Part shown: positions 36,488 to 45,475 of the stretch, in pieces
Layout of the letters: every line of letters begins with the position of its first letter
How positions within the stretch are numbered: position 1 is the first letter of the stretch
The notes under the pieces: model-generated
Databases searched by the model: none
The model's input: the letters and a program-made list of their open reading frames with translations, nothing else
What the model was told of the DNA's origin: nothing
Made by a program: the position numbers and the translations under genes
Source: an uncultured Eubacteriales bacterium
Lineage (GTDB): Bacteria; Bacillota; Clostridia; Oscillospirales; CAG-272
DNA: 64,000 bases
NCBI GenBank assembly: GCA_934432725.1
Contig: CAKRZE010000002.1
Location: 168,467-232,466, forward strand
Direction: 5' to 3'

Positions 36488-36528
36488 ATCCGTATCCTCC
36501 TGTTTCAACTGTTTTTTTATTTACCGGT

Positions 36529-36557
36529 ATTATACGCTTTTCCGTGCGTTTTGTCAA
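36529..36557 (-). promoter_or_regulatory. sigma-A promoter of the zinc-ribbon gene
   Basis: On the minus strand TTGACA (36557-36552), a 17-base spacer and TATAAT (36534-36529). Both boxes match consensus fully. Confidence 0.9.
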
Positions 36558-36716
36558 GAATCAAGCCGGATTTCCCCCCGTTTCCAAGGGTCAGACCGAT
36601 CTCCCCCGCACATGCTGCCCATCCGTCTCCCGAAATCCGCCCGTGCTCCCTTTTCCGGTGTTACACACATATCCGGACCGCTTATCCGGAATATGCGAAA
36701 TAATTCATTTTTACTC

Positions 36717-36745
36717 TTGACAAGCGGAAAGTATCGTGCTATAAT
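36717..36745 (+). promoter_or_regulatory. sigma-A promoter of infC-rpmI-rplT
   Basis: TTGACA (36717-36722), 17 bases, TATAAT (36740-36745), both perfect. It drives an untranslated leader of about 150 bases ahead of infC. Confidence 0.93.
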
Positions 36746-36751
36746 GATTCG

Positions 36752-36902
36752 GACAAAGAAGCAGGACACTCCGTTCTCACCCGTAGGCAGCCGAGCCGTA
36801 CGGGTTTATACCGAAGCCGACGAAGGTCGGCTGCCGTGCTGTGCGGAGTTTCTTGTCATTCGGAAGCTCGGCACGTTTTATTTTTATCGGGAGGTGCTCA
36901 AT
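36752..36902 (+). ncRNA. structured infC leader, probable L20-type autoregulatory leader
   Basis: The leader folds into nested stems: ACTCCG (36768-36773) with CGGAGT (36844-36849), and inside it GGCAGCCGA (36786-36794) with TCGGCTGCC (36827-36835), a perfect 9 bp. In Firmicutes this position carries the L20 leader, where ribosomal protein L20 binds and reduces expression of infC-rpmI-rplT. Position and structure fit. I did not match it to the Rfam consensus, and no terminator hairpin with a T-tract is evident. Confidence 0.55.
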
Positions 36903-37493
36903 ATAAACGCAAAGAATTCAAAGGATCTCGCCATCAATGAGAATATCAATTTCGCCCCGTCTAAGCTCGTCCGTGTCGTCGGCGCGGCAGGTGAGCAGAT
37001 CGGTCAGCTTTCCTTTGCCGCCGCACAGCGTGAGGCGTATGACAAAGGACTTGACCTTGTCCTGATCGCTCCCGGAGCCGAGCCGCCCGTATGCCGCATT
37101 ATGGATTACGGCAAATACCGCTTTGAGCGCGACAAAAAGGAAAAAGAAGCGCGCAAAAAGCAGCAGACCGTTGAGGTCAAGGAAATTCAGCTTTCCTGCC
37201 TGATCGACACAAACGATTTCAATACAAAGGTCAATCACGCGCACCGCTTTCTGAGCGCAGGAAACAAGGTTAAGGTGATTGTGAAGTTCAAGGGCCGCCA
37301 GATGACGCATCAGGAAATCGGCCGTGATCTTCTGACAAAATTCCAGCAGGCGTGCGAGGATGCGGGCACGGTGGATAAGGCTCCCGTTCTGGAAGGGCGT
37401 TATCTCTCCATGTTCATTCTTCCGCTGAAGCAAACTGCCGGCAAGGATCAAAAAGCGGCAAAGTCCGCAGAGAAGGGTCCTGCCGCAAAATAA
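36903..37493 (+). CDS. infC: translation initiation factor IF-3
   Basis: IF-3 binds the 30S subunit, discriminates the start codon and keeps subunits apart. The protein (196 residues) has the N-domain (INENINFAPSKLVRVVGAAGEQIG), the lysine-rich linker with DYGKYRFERDKKEKEARK, and the C-domain (CLIDTNDFNTKVNHAHRFL, VKVIVKFKGRQMTHQEIG, EGRYLSMFILP). No ATG, GTG or TTG lies at the right place. GGAGG is followed eight bases later by ATA 36903, an initiation codon of the rare class that IF-3 uses to repress itself. An upstream GTG at 36894 overlaps the ribosome site and is unlikely. A Lys/Ala tail closes the protein. Confidence 0.97.
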   Translation: MNAKNSKDLAINENINFAPSKLVRVVGAAGEQIGQLSFAAAQREAYDKGLDLVLIAPGAEPPVCRIMDYGKYRFERDKKEKEARKKQQTVEVKEIQLSCLIDTNDFNTKVNHAHRFLSAGNKVKVIVKFKGRQMTHQEIGRDLLTKFQQACEDAGTVDKAPVLEGRYLSMFILPLKQTAGKDQKAAKSAEKGPAAK

Positions 37494-37596
37494 TCCGGTG
37501 CCGCAAAAGGCAGCGGGATGAGGAAACCGGGCTGCGGCGGCGCCCCGGAAGCAAAGCCTCGAAAAATTCATATGCCGCCGGGAAACGGAAACGAAA

Positions 37597-37794
37597 ATGG
37601 GAAAAATCAAAACACATAAGGCAACCGCAAAAAGATTTTCTCTGACCAAAAGCGGACTGGTCAAGCTCAATCATACCAACCGCCGTCACAAGCTCGGTCT
37701 GAAGACCGCAAAGCGCAAGAGACAGCTGCGTAAAACCGGCTATCTGAGCGAATCCATGGCGCCCACCGTCAGAACACTTCTGCCGCGCGCGTAA
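37597..37794 (+). CDS. rpmI: 50S ribosomal protein L35
   Basis: This 65-residue basic protein matches L35: MGKIKTHKATAKRF at the N-terminus and the central HTNRRHKLGLKTAKRKRQLRK. It is the second gene of the infC operon, 103 bp after infC and 28 bp before rplT. Confidence 0.97.
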   Translation: MGKIKTHKATAKRFSLTKSGLVKLNHTNRRHKLGLKTAKRKRQLRKTGYLSESMAPTVRTLLPRA

Positions 37795-37822
37795 GATCAG
37801 TTGAATTTAGGAGGAAGAGAAA

Positions 37823-38176
37823 ATGGCAAGAGTTAAGGGCGCAATGATGACGCGCAAGAGAAGAAATAAGATGCTGAAGCTCGCAAAGGGCTATTGGGGC
37901 TCCAAGAGCAAGCATTTCAAGATGGCAAAGGAAGCCGTCATGAAGAGCGGCAACTATGCATTTGCCGGTCGTAAAATGAAGAAGAGAGATTTCCGTTCTC
38001 TCTGGATCACCCGTATCTCCGCACAGGCAAAGGTCAACGGCATCAACTATTCGCAGATGATGCACGGTCTGAAGAAGGCAGGCGTCAATCTGAACAGAAA
38101 GATGCTTTCCGAGATCGCAGTTTCCGACAAGGAAGCCTTTGCAAAGCTCGCAGAGCAGGCAAAAGCCGCGCTCTGA
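37823..38176 (+). CDS. rplT: 50S ribosomal protein L20
   Basis: This 117-residue rRNA-binding protein nucleates early 50S assembly. MARVKGAMMTRKRRNKMLKLAKGYWGSKSK and RRDFRSLWITRI-like RDFRSLWITRISAQ are diagnostic. GGAGGAAGAG precedes the ATG. As in other Firmicutes it is the likely repressor of its own operon through the leader ahead of infC. Confidence 0.98.
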   Translation: MARVKGAMMTRKRRNKMLKLAKGYWGSKSKHFKMAKEAVMKSGNYAFAGRKMKKRDFRSLWITRISAQAKVNGINYSQMMHGLKKAGVNLNRKMLSEIAVSDKEAFAKLAEQAKAAL

Positions 38177-38193
38177 TTCCATAAGACACGAAA

Positions 38194-38216
38194 AACCCGG
38201 TTTTACCGGGTTTTTT
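38194..38216 (+). terminator. intrinsic terminator of infC operon
   Basis: AACCCGG and CCGGGTT form a 7-bp stem with loop TTTTA and a run of six T. It lies 18 bases after the rplT stop. Confidence 0.88.
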
Positions 38217-38235
38217 CAGCACAAAAGGAGTCATT

Positions 38236-39048
38236 ATGCCAGTCACTTACCTGACCGGACGCACCAACCCGACCGTGGTCCGCACCGCCGCCCTGAAGGA
38301 TAAAAAGAACCGCGATGCCGACCGTCTTTTTCTGACGGAGGGGATCAAGCTGTTTCTGGAAGCTGTCGAATCCGAAGCGGAAATCGACCGTGTGTTCACG
38401 ACAGAAAAAAACCTTGCGCTGTGCCTGAAGCACATCCATGAGGATCGGATCATCTGCGTCAGCGAAAGCGTTTTTGAAAAGCTGTCGAGCGAAAAATCGC
38501 CGCAGGGCGTGATTTGCAGTATAAAGTATATTGACAAACTCCATAATTTCAATAAAATATATAAAGAGAACGAACGTTTTCCGGAGGGAAAGCGCCTGTT
38601 CATGGCGCACGCTCTGCGGGACCCGGGAAACCTCGGCACCGTCATAAGGACGGCGCGCGCCTTCGGCACGGACGAGGTAATTTTCAGCCGGGACTGCGCC
38701 GACCTGTATAACGCGCGGACCGTCAGGGCGTCCATGGGTGCCCTGTTCCGGCAAAGGGTGTCCTATGCGCAGTCCTTTCCGGACGCGATCCGCTGCCTGC
38801 GCGCATCCGGCTATTCCGTTTATGCAGCGATGCTGGATTCGGAGGCAAAAAAGCTGACGGAGCTGCCTCCCGACAGCCGTCAGGTCTTCATCATCGGAAA
38901 CGAGGGACACGGACTGCCCGCCGAAATCGCAGAGCTTGCAACCGGAACCGTCTATATCCCGATGGCAAAGGACAGCGTTGAATCCCTCAACGCCGCCGCT
39001 GCCGCTTCCGTGTTTCTCTGGACTTCGTTCTGCGCCAATCAAATCTGA
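38236..39048 (+). CDS. TrmH-family RNA 2'-O-methyltransferase
   Basis: This 270-residue SPOUT methyltransferase uses S-adenosylmethionine to methylate a ribose, probably in 23S rRNA. The N-terminal substrate-binding domain has KNRDADRLFLTEGIKLF. The C-terminal knot shows the three motifs: DPGNLGTVIRTA (motif 1), IIGNEGHGL (motif 2) and IPMAKDSVESLNAAAAASV (motif 3). AAAGGAG lies seven bases before the ATG. It follows the rplT terminator by 20 bases, so it relies on read-through or an unseen promoter. The target nucleotide cannot be named from sequence alone. Confidence 0.93.
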   Translation: MPVTYLTGRTNPTVVRTAALKDKKNRDADRLFLTEGIKLFLEAVESEAEIDRVFTTEKNLALCLKHIHEDRIICVSESVFEKLSSEKSPQGVICSIKYIDKLHNFNKIYKENERFPEGKRLFMAHALRDPGNLGTVIRTARAFGTDEVIFSRDCADLYNARTVRASMGALFRQRVSYAQSFPDAIRCLRASGYSVYAAMLDSEAKKLTELPPDSRQVFIIGNEGHGLPAEIAELATGTVYIPMAKDSVESLNAAAAASVFLWTSFCANQI

Positions 39049-39066
39049 CGACAGGAGGCACCCTGT

Positions 39067-40380
39067 ATGACGGAAGAGCATCTTCTTTACTGGATATGGC
39101 TCAGCCTGATCTGCCCGCCCGGCGGCTCACTCGGCGACATACTGACAGACGGTCTGGAATCCGATATCGAGCTGATTTACAAAGCGGACGACGAAACCTA
39201 CAAGAGAATCGGCGTCACACGCGCTCCGGACCTGAACGCTCTGGCGGATAAAAGCACGGTGCAGGCGTCGGAAATCCTTTCCTACTGCAAAAACAACGGC
39301 ATCAACGTGCTTTGTCCCGAATCCGATGCCTATCCGCCGCGTCTCCGCGGCATTCAGAGAAAGCCGCTGATCCTCTATGTCCGCGGCACGCTGCCCGATC
39401 TGGAGGACAATGTCTGCATCGCCATGGTCGGAACCCGGCATATGACCGAATACGGCAGCCACGCCGCGTATACGCTCTCCCATGATATGGCAAGAGCGGG
39501 CGCCGTCATCGTTTCCGGCATGGCAAAGGGAATCGACGGCATGAGCCACCGCGGATGTCTGGATGCGGGCGGCAAAACCGTTGCGGTATTCGGATGCGGG
39601 ATCGACCGCGCCTATCCGTCAGAGCATGCCGGTCTGATGCAGGAGATCATACGGCACGGCGCCGTCATTTCCGAATTCCGTCCGTTTACGCGCCCGGAGG
39701 GGAGAAATTTTCCGCTCCGCAACAGGATCATCAGCGGTCTGTGTCAGGGAACGGTTGTTGTGGAGGCGGATGAAAAGAGCGGAGCGCTGATCACCGCCCG
39801 GGATGCCCTGATGCAGGGACGGGATCTGTTTGCGGTTCCCGGGAAGCTCGGAGAGCTGAACAGCCTCGGAACAAACGCACTGATCCGCAGCGGAGCAAAA
39901 ATTGCCACCGAAGCATATGACATTCTGGCAGAATATGAGCCTCTGTATCGGCACAGAATCGATCTGACCGCCCTTCCCTCCTTCCGGAGCAGGATTGAAG
40001 CCCGCCGTCCGTTCGGCACCGGCGGAAGCCAGCCGCATCCCGCCGCCGCATCTGACAAAGCGGTGCTCTCCCCCGAGCGGTTCCGCAAAATCACAGAGCC
40101 TGTCACGCCGCCCGATGCTCTGCAAACGGCAGATGCCGGGAAAGCCCCTGCCGCAGGGACATCGGCGGATGCACCCGAGACGGTCAGCCGCGAGCCTTTG
40201 GAGCTGACGGAGGCGGAGCAGAAGCTGTATGATGTCATGTCGGGAACCGCCGGAATGACAATGGACGAGATTGCCAGGCTCGCCTCCGTGGAGGTTTCGG
40301 AGGTCATGGTCAATATGACGATGATGGAAATCAAGCAGGCGGTCAAGGCGCTCCCCGGCGGACTGTTTATCCGTCTGTGA
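39067..40380 (+). CDS. dprA: DNA-processing protein DprA
   Basis: DprA loads RecA onto incoming single-stranded DNA during transformation. This 437-residue protein has a helical N-domain, a Rossmann core (VGTRHMTEYG; SGMAKGIDGMSHRGCL; VAVFGCGID; NFPLRNRIISGL; EADEKSGALITA; FAVPG), a Pro/Ala-rich linker around residues 310-370 and a winged-helix C-domain (ELTEAEQKLYDVMSG, MTMDEIARLASV). It is 18 bp after the rRNA methyltransferase gene and probably co-transcribed with it. No other competence gene is in the window. In non-competent Clostridia it is still conserved next to topA, as here. Confidence 0.96.
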   Translation: MTEEHLLYWIWLSLICPPGGSLGDILTDGLESDIELIYKADDETYKRIGVTRAPDLNALADKSTVQASEILSYCKNNGINVLCPESDAYPPRLRGIQRKPLILYVRGTLPDLEDNVCIAMVGTRHMTEYGSHAAYTLSHDMARAGAVIVSGMAKGIDGMSHRGCLDAGGKTVAVFGCGIDRAYPSEHAGLMQEIIRHGAVISEFRPFTRPEGRNFPLRNRIISGLCQGTVVVEADEKSGALITARDALMQGRDLFAVPGKLGELNSLGTNALIRSGAKIATEAYDILAEYEPLYRHRIDLTALPSFRSRIEARRPFGTGGSQPHPAAASDKAVLSPERFRKITEPVTPPDALQTADAGKAPAAGTSADAPETVSREPLELTEAEQKLYDVMSGTAGMTMDEIARLASVEVSEVMVNMTMMEIKQAVKALPGGLFIRL

Positions 40381-40685
40381 CGGCATAAAGCTCTTGCCCT
40401 TCAAGCCGGACCCGGGGTTCGCGCGGTGCATTCCAAAGCCGTGCCCGGCATCCGGTCTTCATAAGATATAAAGAAACCCGAGGCTGCTTGGCAGCTTTGC
40501 GGAAAAGCGCCCGAAACCGCAGCTTTTTCCGCAATATTTCCCCGACAGGCGTTTTTCCGGGTCACGCTGTCATTTTCCAACGCATAAAAACCGTGCGCTC
40601 TTTCCGGCGAAGGGGCACACGAACGGAAGCACGCGCCGCAAAGCCGTCCTCCCCATTCCATTTCGCCGGAGAAACGGAACAGACT
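40381..40685. other. gene-free stretch before topA
   Basis: The topA frame is open through part of this gap, but residues translated there do not resemble TopA. No consensus promoter, terminator or repeat-family copy was found. A CCGAGGCTGC...GCAGCTTTGCGG inverted repeat near 40481-40502 is weak. Confidence 0.4.
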
Positions 40686-42932
40686 ATGCCCTGCCTTGTA
40701 ATCGTAGAGTCCCCGGCAAAGGCGAATACCATCAAGAATTACCTCGGCTCCAACTATAAAGTCATAGCCTCCGTCGGACACGTCCGCGATCTGCCGAAAA
40801 GCACGCTCGGCGTGGATATTGATCACGGCTTTGCCGCCAAATACATCAACATCCGCGGAAAAGGCGATCTCATCAAGGAACTCAAAAAGGAAGCAAAAAA
40901 CGCAACCAAGGTCTATCTCGCGACCGACCCTGACCGCGAAGGAGAAGCCATTTCCTGGCATCTTGCAGCCACGCTGAACATTCCTTTGGATGAGACGCGC
41001 AGGATCACCTTCAACGAGGTCACAAAGGCGGCTGTCAAGAGCGCCATCAAAAACCCGCGCAACATCAATATGGATCTTGTAAACTCCCAGCAGGCGCGGC
41101 GCATTCTGGACCGTATTGTCGGCTATAAGCTCTCCCCGTTCCTCTGGAAAACCGTTCGCTCCGGGCTTTCTGCGGGGCGCGTACAGTCCGTTGCCACGCG
41201 TATCATCGTAGAGCGCGAAAATGAGATCCGCGCGTTTGTCTCCGATGAATACTGGACCGTTGATGCCGTTCTGCAAAGTCCCTCCGGAAAGCTCTTCACC
41301 GCCCACTTTTACGGAAATCCGTCCGGCAAGGTTGAGCTCGGCTCTGAGGCGGACGCGGCAAAGGTCGTTGCCGAAACGCAAAACAGGAGCTTTTCCGTCA
41401 CCTCCGTCAAAAAAGCCATGCGCTACCGTCATCCCGCGCCCCCCTTTACAACCTCCACACTTCAGCAGGAGGCTTCGCGCAAGCTCGGCTTTCAGTCCGC
41501 ACGGATCATGCGTGTGGCACAGGAGCTGTATGAGGGCGTCAACATCGGATCGGCAAACGGCGGCGTTCACGGTCTGATCACCTATATGCGTACCGACTCC
41601 CTGCGCATCTCCGCAGATGCCGCGGAAATGGCAAAGCAGTATATTATCGGAAAATACGGCGACCGCGCTTATCCGGAAACGCCGCGCGTATTCAAAATGA
41701 AGGCGAATGCGCAGGACGCGCACGAAGCAATCCGCCCCGCCAACCTTGCATATGAGCCGGAAAAGCTCAAAAAATACCTGACGCAGGATCAGTATAAGCT
41801 TTACAGGCTCATCTGGAGCCGCTTTATCGCCTCGCAGATGGCATCCGCAGAAATCGATACCGTAAACGTCGAGCTGCAATGCGGCGGATATGTTTTCCGT
41901 GCAAACGGAAATACGGTCCGCTTCCCCGGCTTTATGTCCGTGTATGACACGGCAGAGGACGGCGATGCCGGAAAGGCGCAGGGGCTGCCGGAGCTTGCAG
42001 AGCAGGATACTCTGACTGCGGAAGCCGTCAAGCCGGAGCAGCATTTCACCGAGCCTCCTCCGCGCTATAACGAAGCGTCCCTGATCAAATTCCTTGAGGA
42101 AAAGGGCATCGGACGTCCGTCCACCTATACGCCGATCATCACCACGATTCTTCAGCGCGGCTATGTAGAGCGCGACGGAAAATCCCTCAAGCCCACTCCG
42201 CTCGGAGAGGTCACCACAAAGATCATGGAGCAGAACTTCCCCGACATCGTCAACTATGCGTTTACGGCGAAGATGGAAGCCGATCTGGACAGCATTGAAA
42301 ACGGCGAGGAGACCATGCTTGAGGTTCTGACGAATTTCTACGGAAAATTTGCGGTTGATCTGGAGAAGGCGGAGCAGACAGTCTCAAAGGAGGATATCAA
42401 GCTCCCCGTGGAGGAAACCGACCTGATCTGCGAGAAATGCGGCAGCCGCATGATCGTCAAGAGCGGCAGATTCGGAAAATTCGCGGCTTGCCCGAATTAT
42501 CCCACCTGCAAAAACACAAAGCCCCTGACAGGCAGCGGAAAGGCGGCGGACACAACCGCAGAGCCGACCGATGTGATCTGCGAAAAATGCGGCGCACCCA
42601 TGGTCAAGCGGAAAGGAAAGTACGGCGAATTTCTGGCATGCTCCAACTATCCGACCTGTAAAACAACCAAGCAGCTGGCGAAGGAAATCGGGATCCCCTG
42701 TCCGCTCTGCGGCAGTCCGGTCACCGTAAGGCGCAGCAAAAACCGTTCCGTTTATTACGCCTGTGAAAAATATCCCGCATGCGAATTTTTATCCTGGGAT
42801 CAGCCGACCAACGAAAAGTGTCCGAAGTGCGGCAAAACGCTGTATGTCAAAAAGGGCAAACGGCTTTTGATCTGTCATGACAAGGAATGCGGCTTTAAGA
42901 AAGAACTGCCTGATGATGAACAATCCGAATAA
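40686..42932 (+). CDS. topA: DNA topoisomerase I
   Basis: This 748-residue type IA enzyme relaxes negative supercoils. The Toprim domain starts at residue 2 (CLVIVESPAKANTI) and has DPDREGEAISWHL. The active-site tyrosine is Tyr300 in TYMRTDSLR. The C-terminus has four zinc-ribbon units beginning CEKCGSRM, CEKCGAPM, CPLCGSPV and CPKCGKTL, as in full-length clostridial TopA. ATG 40686 is chosen since the family begins exactly here; the frame is open further upstream but does not match. It heads a tight run topA-trmFO-plsX-rnc with overlapping or adjacent genes. Confidence 0.97.
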   Translation: MPCLVIVESPAKANTIKNYLGSNYKVIASVGHVRDLPKSTLGVDIDHGFAAKYINIRGKGDLIKELKKEAKNATKVYLATDPDREGEAISWHLAATLNIPLDETRRITFNEVTKAAVKSAIKNPRNINMDLVNSQQARRILDRIVGYKLSPFLWKTVRSGLSAGRVQSVATRIIVERENEIRAFVSDEYWTVDAVLQSPSGKLFTAHFYGNPSGKVELGSEADAAKVVAETQNRSFSVTSVKKAMRYRHPAPPFTTSTLQQEASRKLGFQSARIMRVAQELYEGVNIGSANGGVHGLITYMRTDSLRISADAAEMAKQYIIGKYGDRAYPETPRVFKMKANAQDAHEAIRPANLAYEPEKLKKYLTQDQYKLYRLIWSRFIASQMASAEIDTVNVELQCGGYVFRANGNTVRFPGFMSVYDTAEDGDAGKAQGLPELAEQDTLTAEAVKPEQHFTEPPPRYNEASLIKFLEEKGIGRPSTYTPIITTILQRGYVERDGKSLKPTPLGEVTTKIMEQNFPDIVNYAFTAKMEADLDSIENGEETMLEVLTNFYGKFAVDLEKAEQTVSKEDIKLPVEETDLICEKCGSRMIVKSGRFGKFAACPNYPTCKNTKPLTGSGKAADTTAEPTDVICEKCGAPMVKRKGKYGEFLACSNYPTCKTTKQLAKEIGIPCPLCGSPVTVRRSKNRSVYYACEKYPACEFLSWDQPTNEKCPKCGKTLYVKKGKRLLICHDKECGFKKELPDDEQSE

Positions 42933-44367
42933 CGCAAAAACAGTCCATGTCTACGGCGCCGGTCTTGCCGGCGCCGAGGCGGCATGGCAGCTTGCCCGGC
43001 GCGGTGTCCGGGTGCGGCTGTTTGAAATGAAACCCGAAGCCTATACGCCCGCGCACCATTCTCAGGGCTTTGCAGAGCTTGTTTGCTCCAATTCCCTCCG
43101 TTCCGATCAGCTCTCAAATGCGGTCGGTCTTCTGAAGGAGGAGCTTCGCCGGCTCGGCTCCCTGATTATGGAGGCTGCCGATGCCACAAGAGTCCCCGCA
43201 GGCTCCGCTCTGGCAGTGGACCGTGCGCTGTTTTCTGCGTACATCACAGAGAAGCTCACACGCCATCCGAGCATTGAGGTGATCTGCCGGGAATGCTCCG
43301 AGCTTTCGCCCGGGGTCATCACCGTTATCGCGACCGGTCCGCTCACCTCCGCGCGCATGGCTGCCTTCATCCGGGAACGGCTCGGATGCTCCTGTCTGAG
43401 CTTCTTTGATGCCGCAGCCCCGATCGTGGACGCCTCCACCATCGACATGAACAAGGCATATTATGCCTCCCGGTACGGGAAAGGGGAGGCTTCCTATATC
43501 AACTGCCCCATGACCGAGGAGGAATACAACGCTTTTTATCAGGCGCTGATTTCTGCGGAGCTTGCACCGCTGCACGATTTTGACACGCCGGAGGGCGAAA
43601 AAGACGGTCACAAGGTCTTTGAGGGCTGTATGCCGGTGGAAACCATGGCGAAGCGCGGCAGAGATACCCTTCTGTTCGGTCCTTTGAAGCCGGTCGGTCT
43701 GCCCGATCCGAAAACCGGAAAGGATCCGTATGCCGTGGTCCAGCTGCGGCAGGAGAATCTGGTGCGCTCCATGTACAATCTGGTCGGCTTTCAGACGCAT
43801 CTGACCTTTGAGGCGCAGAGACGCGTGTTCCGCATGATTCCCGGACTGGAGCAGGCGGAATTCCTGCGCTACGGCGTTATGCACCGCAATACCTATCTCA
43901 ATTCCCCCGCCCTTCTCACGCCGCAGTACTCGCTCCGCTGCGAGCCGGACGTTTTCTTTGCCGGGCAGATGACCGGTGTGGAGGGCTATGTGGAATCTGC
44001 CTCCTCCGGCTGGGTCGCAGGCGTTAACGCCGCGCACCGTGCGCTTGGACTGGAGCCGGTTATTCTGCCCGAGGTCACAGCCATCGGTTCGCTTGCCCGC
44101 TATGTCAGCACGGAGGGAACCGTCAATTTCCAGCCGATGAACGCAAATTTCGGCTTGATCCCGCCGCCGGAGACACGCGTCAGAGGCGGCAAAAAGGCGA
44201 AAAACGAAGCTTTGGCAGAACGCGCGCTGGCGGCACTGGAGCTTGCCCGGACAGCCTGTGACGCCGCTCTGCCGAAAAGCAATGAAGCTCCGGAGCAGCC
44301 GGAAGCCGCAGCCGAGGAAGGAGAAGGATCGGGATCGGAAAAGCCCGATTCCGAAAGCAACACATGA
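42913..44367 (+). CDS. trmFO: methylenetetrahydrofolate--tRNA (uracil-5)-methyltransferase
   Basis: This FAD enzyme methylates U54 of tRNA using methylenetetrahydrofolate. The FAD-binding start VYGAGLAGAEAAWQLARRGVRV, the segment LVCSNSLRSD with the first catalytic cysteine, INCPMTEEEYNAFYQAL with the second, and the C-terminal FAGQMTGVEGYVESASSGWVAG are all present. The start overlaps the end of topA by 20 bases; ATG 42916 is equally possible. The last 50 residues (after about 435) form an acidic, Glu/Ala/Ser-rich tail not seen in standard TrmFO. FolD, encoded 19 kb away, makes its cofactor. Confidence 0.97.
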   Translation: MMNNPNNAKTVHVYGAGLAGAEAAWQLARRGVRVRLFEMKPEAYTPAHHSQGFAELVCSNSLRSDQLSNAVGLLKEELRRLGSLIMEAADATRVPAGSALAVDRALFSAYITEKLTRHPSIEVICRECSELSPGVITVIATGPLTSARMAAFIRERLGCSCLSFFDAAAPIVDASTIDMNKAYYASRYGKGEASYINCPMTEEEYNAFYQALISAELAPLHDFDTPEGEKDGHKVFEGCMPVETMAKRGRDTLLFGPLKPVGLPDPKTGKDPYAVVQLRQENLVRSMYNLVGFQTHLTFEAQRRVFRMIPGLEQAEFLRYGVMHRNTYLNSPALLTPQYSLRCEPDVFFAGQMTGVEGYVESASSGWVAGVNAAHRALGLEPVILPEVTAIGSLARYVSTEGTVNFQPMNANFGLIPPPETRVRGGKKAKNEALAERALAALELARTACDAALPKSNEAPEQPEAAAEEGEGSGSEKPDSESNT

Positions 44368-45383
44368 AAATACTTCTTGACGTCATGAGCGGAGACAACG
44401 CCCCGCTCGCACTGCTGCGCGGCGCCGAGGCTGCCGTCAAAGCGCTGGAGGTTTCTCTTGTTCTGATCGGAAACACCGATGAAATCGAAGCCTGTGCGGA
44501 GGAAAACGGGGTTGATCTTTCCTCTGAACAAATTTCCGTGGTTCATGCGGAATCCGTCATCGGAATGGAGGATCACGCGCTTTCGGTCGTCCGCGAAAAA
44601 AACGATTCCTCCATGGCGGTCGGACTGAAAATGCTGGCGGCGGGCGAGGGAGACGCCTTTGTCAGCGCAGGCAATACCGGAGCGCTTCACGCCGGCTCCA
44701 CCCTGATCGTCCGACGGATCCGGGGTGTGAATAAATCGGCGCTTGCCATGGTCATGCCCTACAAAAAACCGACGCTTCTGATGGATTGCGGCGCAAATCT
44801 GGAGCTGAAGCCGATCAATTATACGCAGTTTGCCAAAATCGGCTCCGTGTATATGACAAAGATCCTGGGAGTTGAAGAACCGACGGTCGGGCTTCTGAAC
44901 AACGGCGCCGAAAAAACAAAAGGACCCCATTCCCTCCAGGAGGCATACGCGGCGCTGGAAGCCGCCGAGGGCATCCGTTTTATCGGCAACGTGGAGGGTA
45001 AGGAGCTTCCGTTCGGTCCCTGCGATGTGCTGGTCACGGACGGCTTTACGGGTAATATCGTGCTTAAGCTCACAGAGGGCTGCGGCGCATATATGATGGA
45101 ACGGGTCAAGGGCGTTCTGCTTGCCAATCCGCTCACCAAAGCCTCCGCCATGGTGCTCAAGCCCGGGCTTAAAAAAATGAAGCATGATTTTGATGCTTCC
45201 GAATACGGCGGGGCGCCGCTTCTCGGCTTGTCCAAGCCGGTCATCAAGGCGCACGGCTCCTCCGATGCAAAGGCGATTTTCCATGCGATCCGGCAGGCAA
45301 TGCACTGCGTGCAGTCCGGCATCACCTATGAAATTGCCGCCATGATCGCCGCAGAAGCAGAAAATAACAGCATACAGGAATAA
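44364..45383 (+). CDS. plsX: phosphate acyltransferase PlsX
   Basis: PlsX converts acyl-ACP to acyl-phosphate, the first step of phosphatidic acid synthesis in Gram-positives. The 339-residue protein shows the family opening ILLDVMSGDNAPLALL, SAGNTGALHAGS, and TDGFTGNIVLKLTEG. It overlaps the trmFO stop by four bases (ATGA), so translation is coupled. It is 92 bp from rnc. The acpP gene that often lies between plsX and rnc is missing here. Confidence 0.97.
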   Translation: MKILLDVMSGDNAPLALLRGAEAAVKALEVSLVLIGNTDEIEACAEENGVDLSSEQISVVHAESVIGMEDHALSVVREKNDSSMAVGLKMLAAGEGDAFVSAGNTGALHAGSTLIVRRIRGVNKSALAMVMPYKKPTLLMDCGANLELKPINYTQFAKIGSVYMTKILGVEEPTVGLLNNGAEKTKGPHSLQEAYAALEAAEGIRFIGNVEGKELPFGPCDVLVTDGFTGNIVLKLTEGCGAYMMERVKGVLLANPLTKASAMVLKPGLKKMKHDFDASEYGGAPLLGLSKPVIKAHGSSDAKAIFHAIRQAMHCVQSGITYEIAAMIAAEAENNSIQE

Positions 45384-45475
45384 AGGCAGCCGCAAACCGT
45401 ATGCCGCAGCGTCCGAAACAGCACCGGCAGGCATCCGGTCATATTCCCGGCTGCAAAAGGAATGAAGAAACCGAC

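Noticed and set aside
40488..40685. N-terminal extension of TopA from the first in-frame ATG
   Set aside because: The translated stretch does not resemble TopA, whose Toprim domain starts right after ATG 40686.
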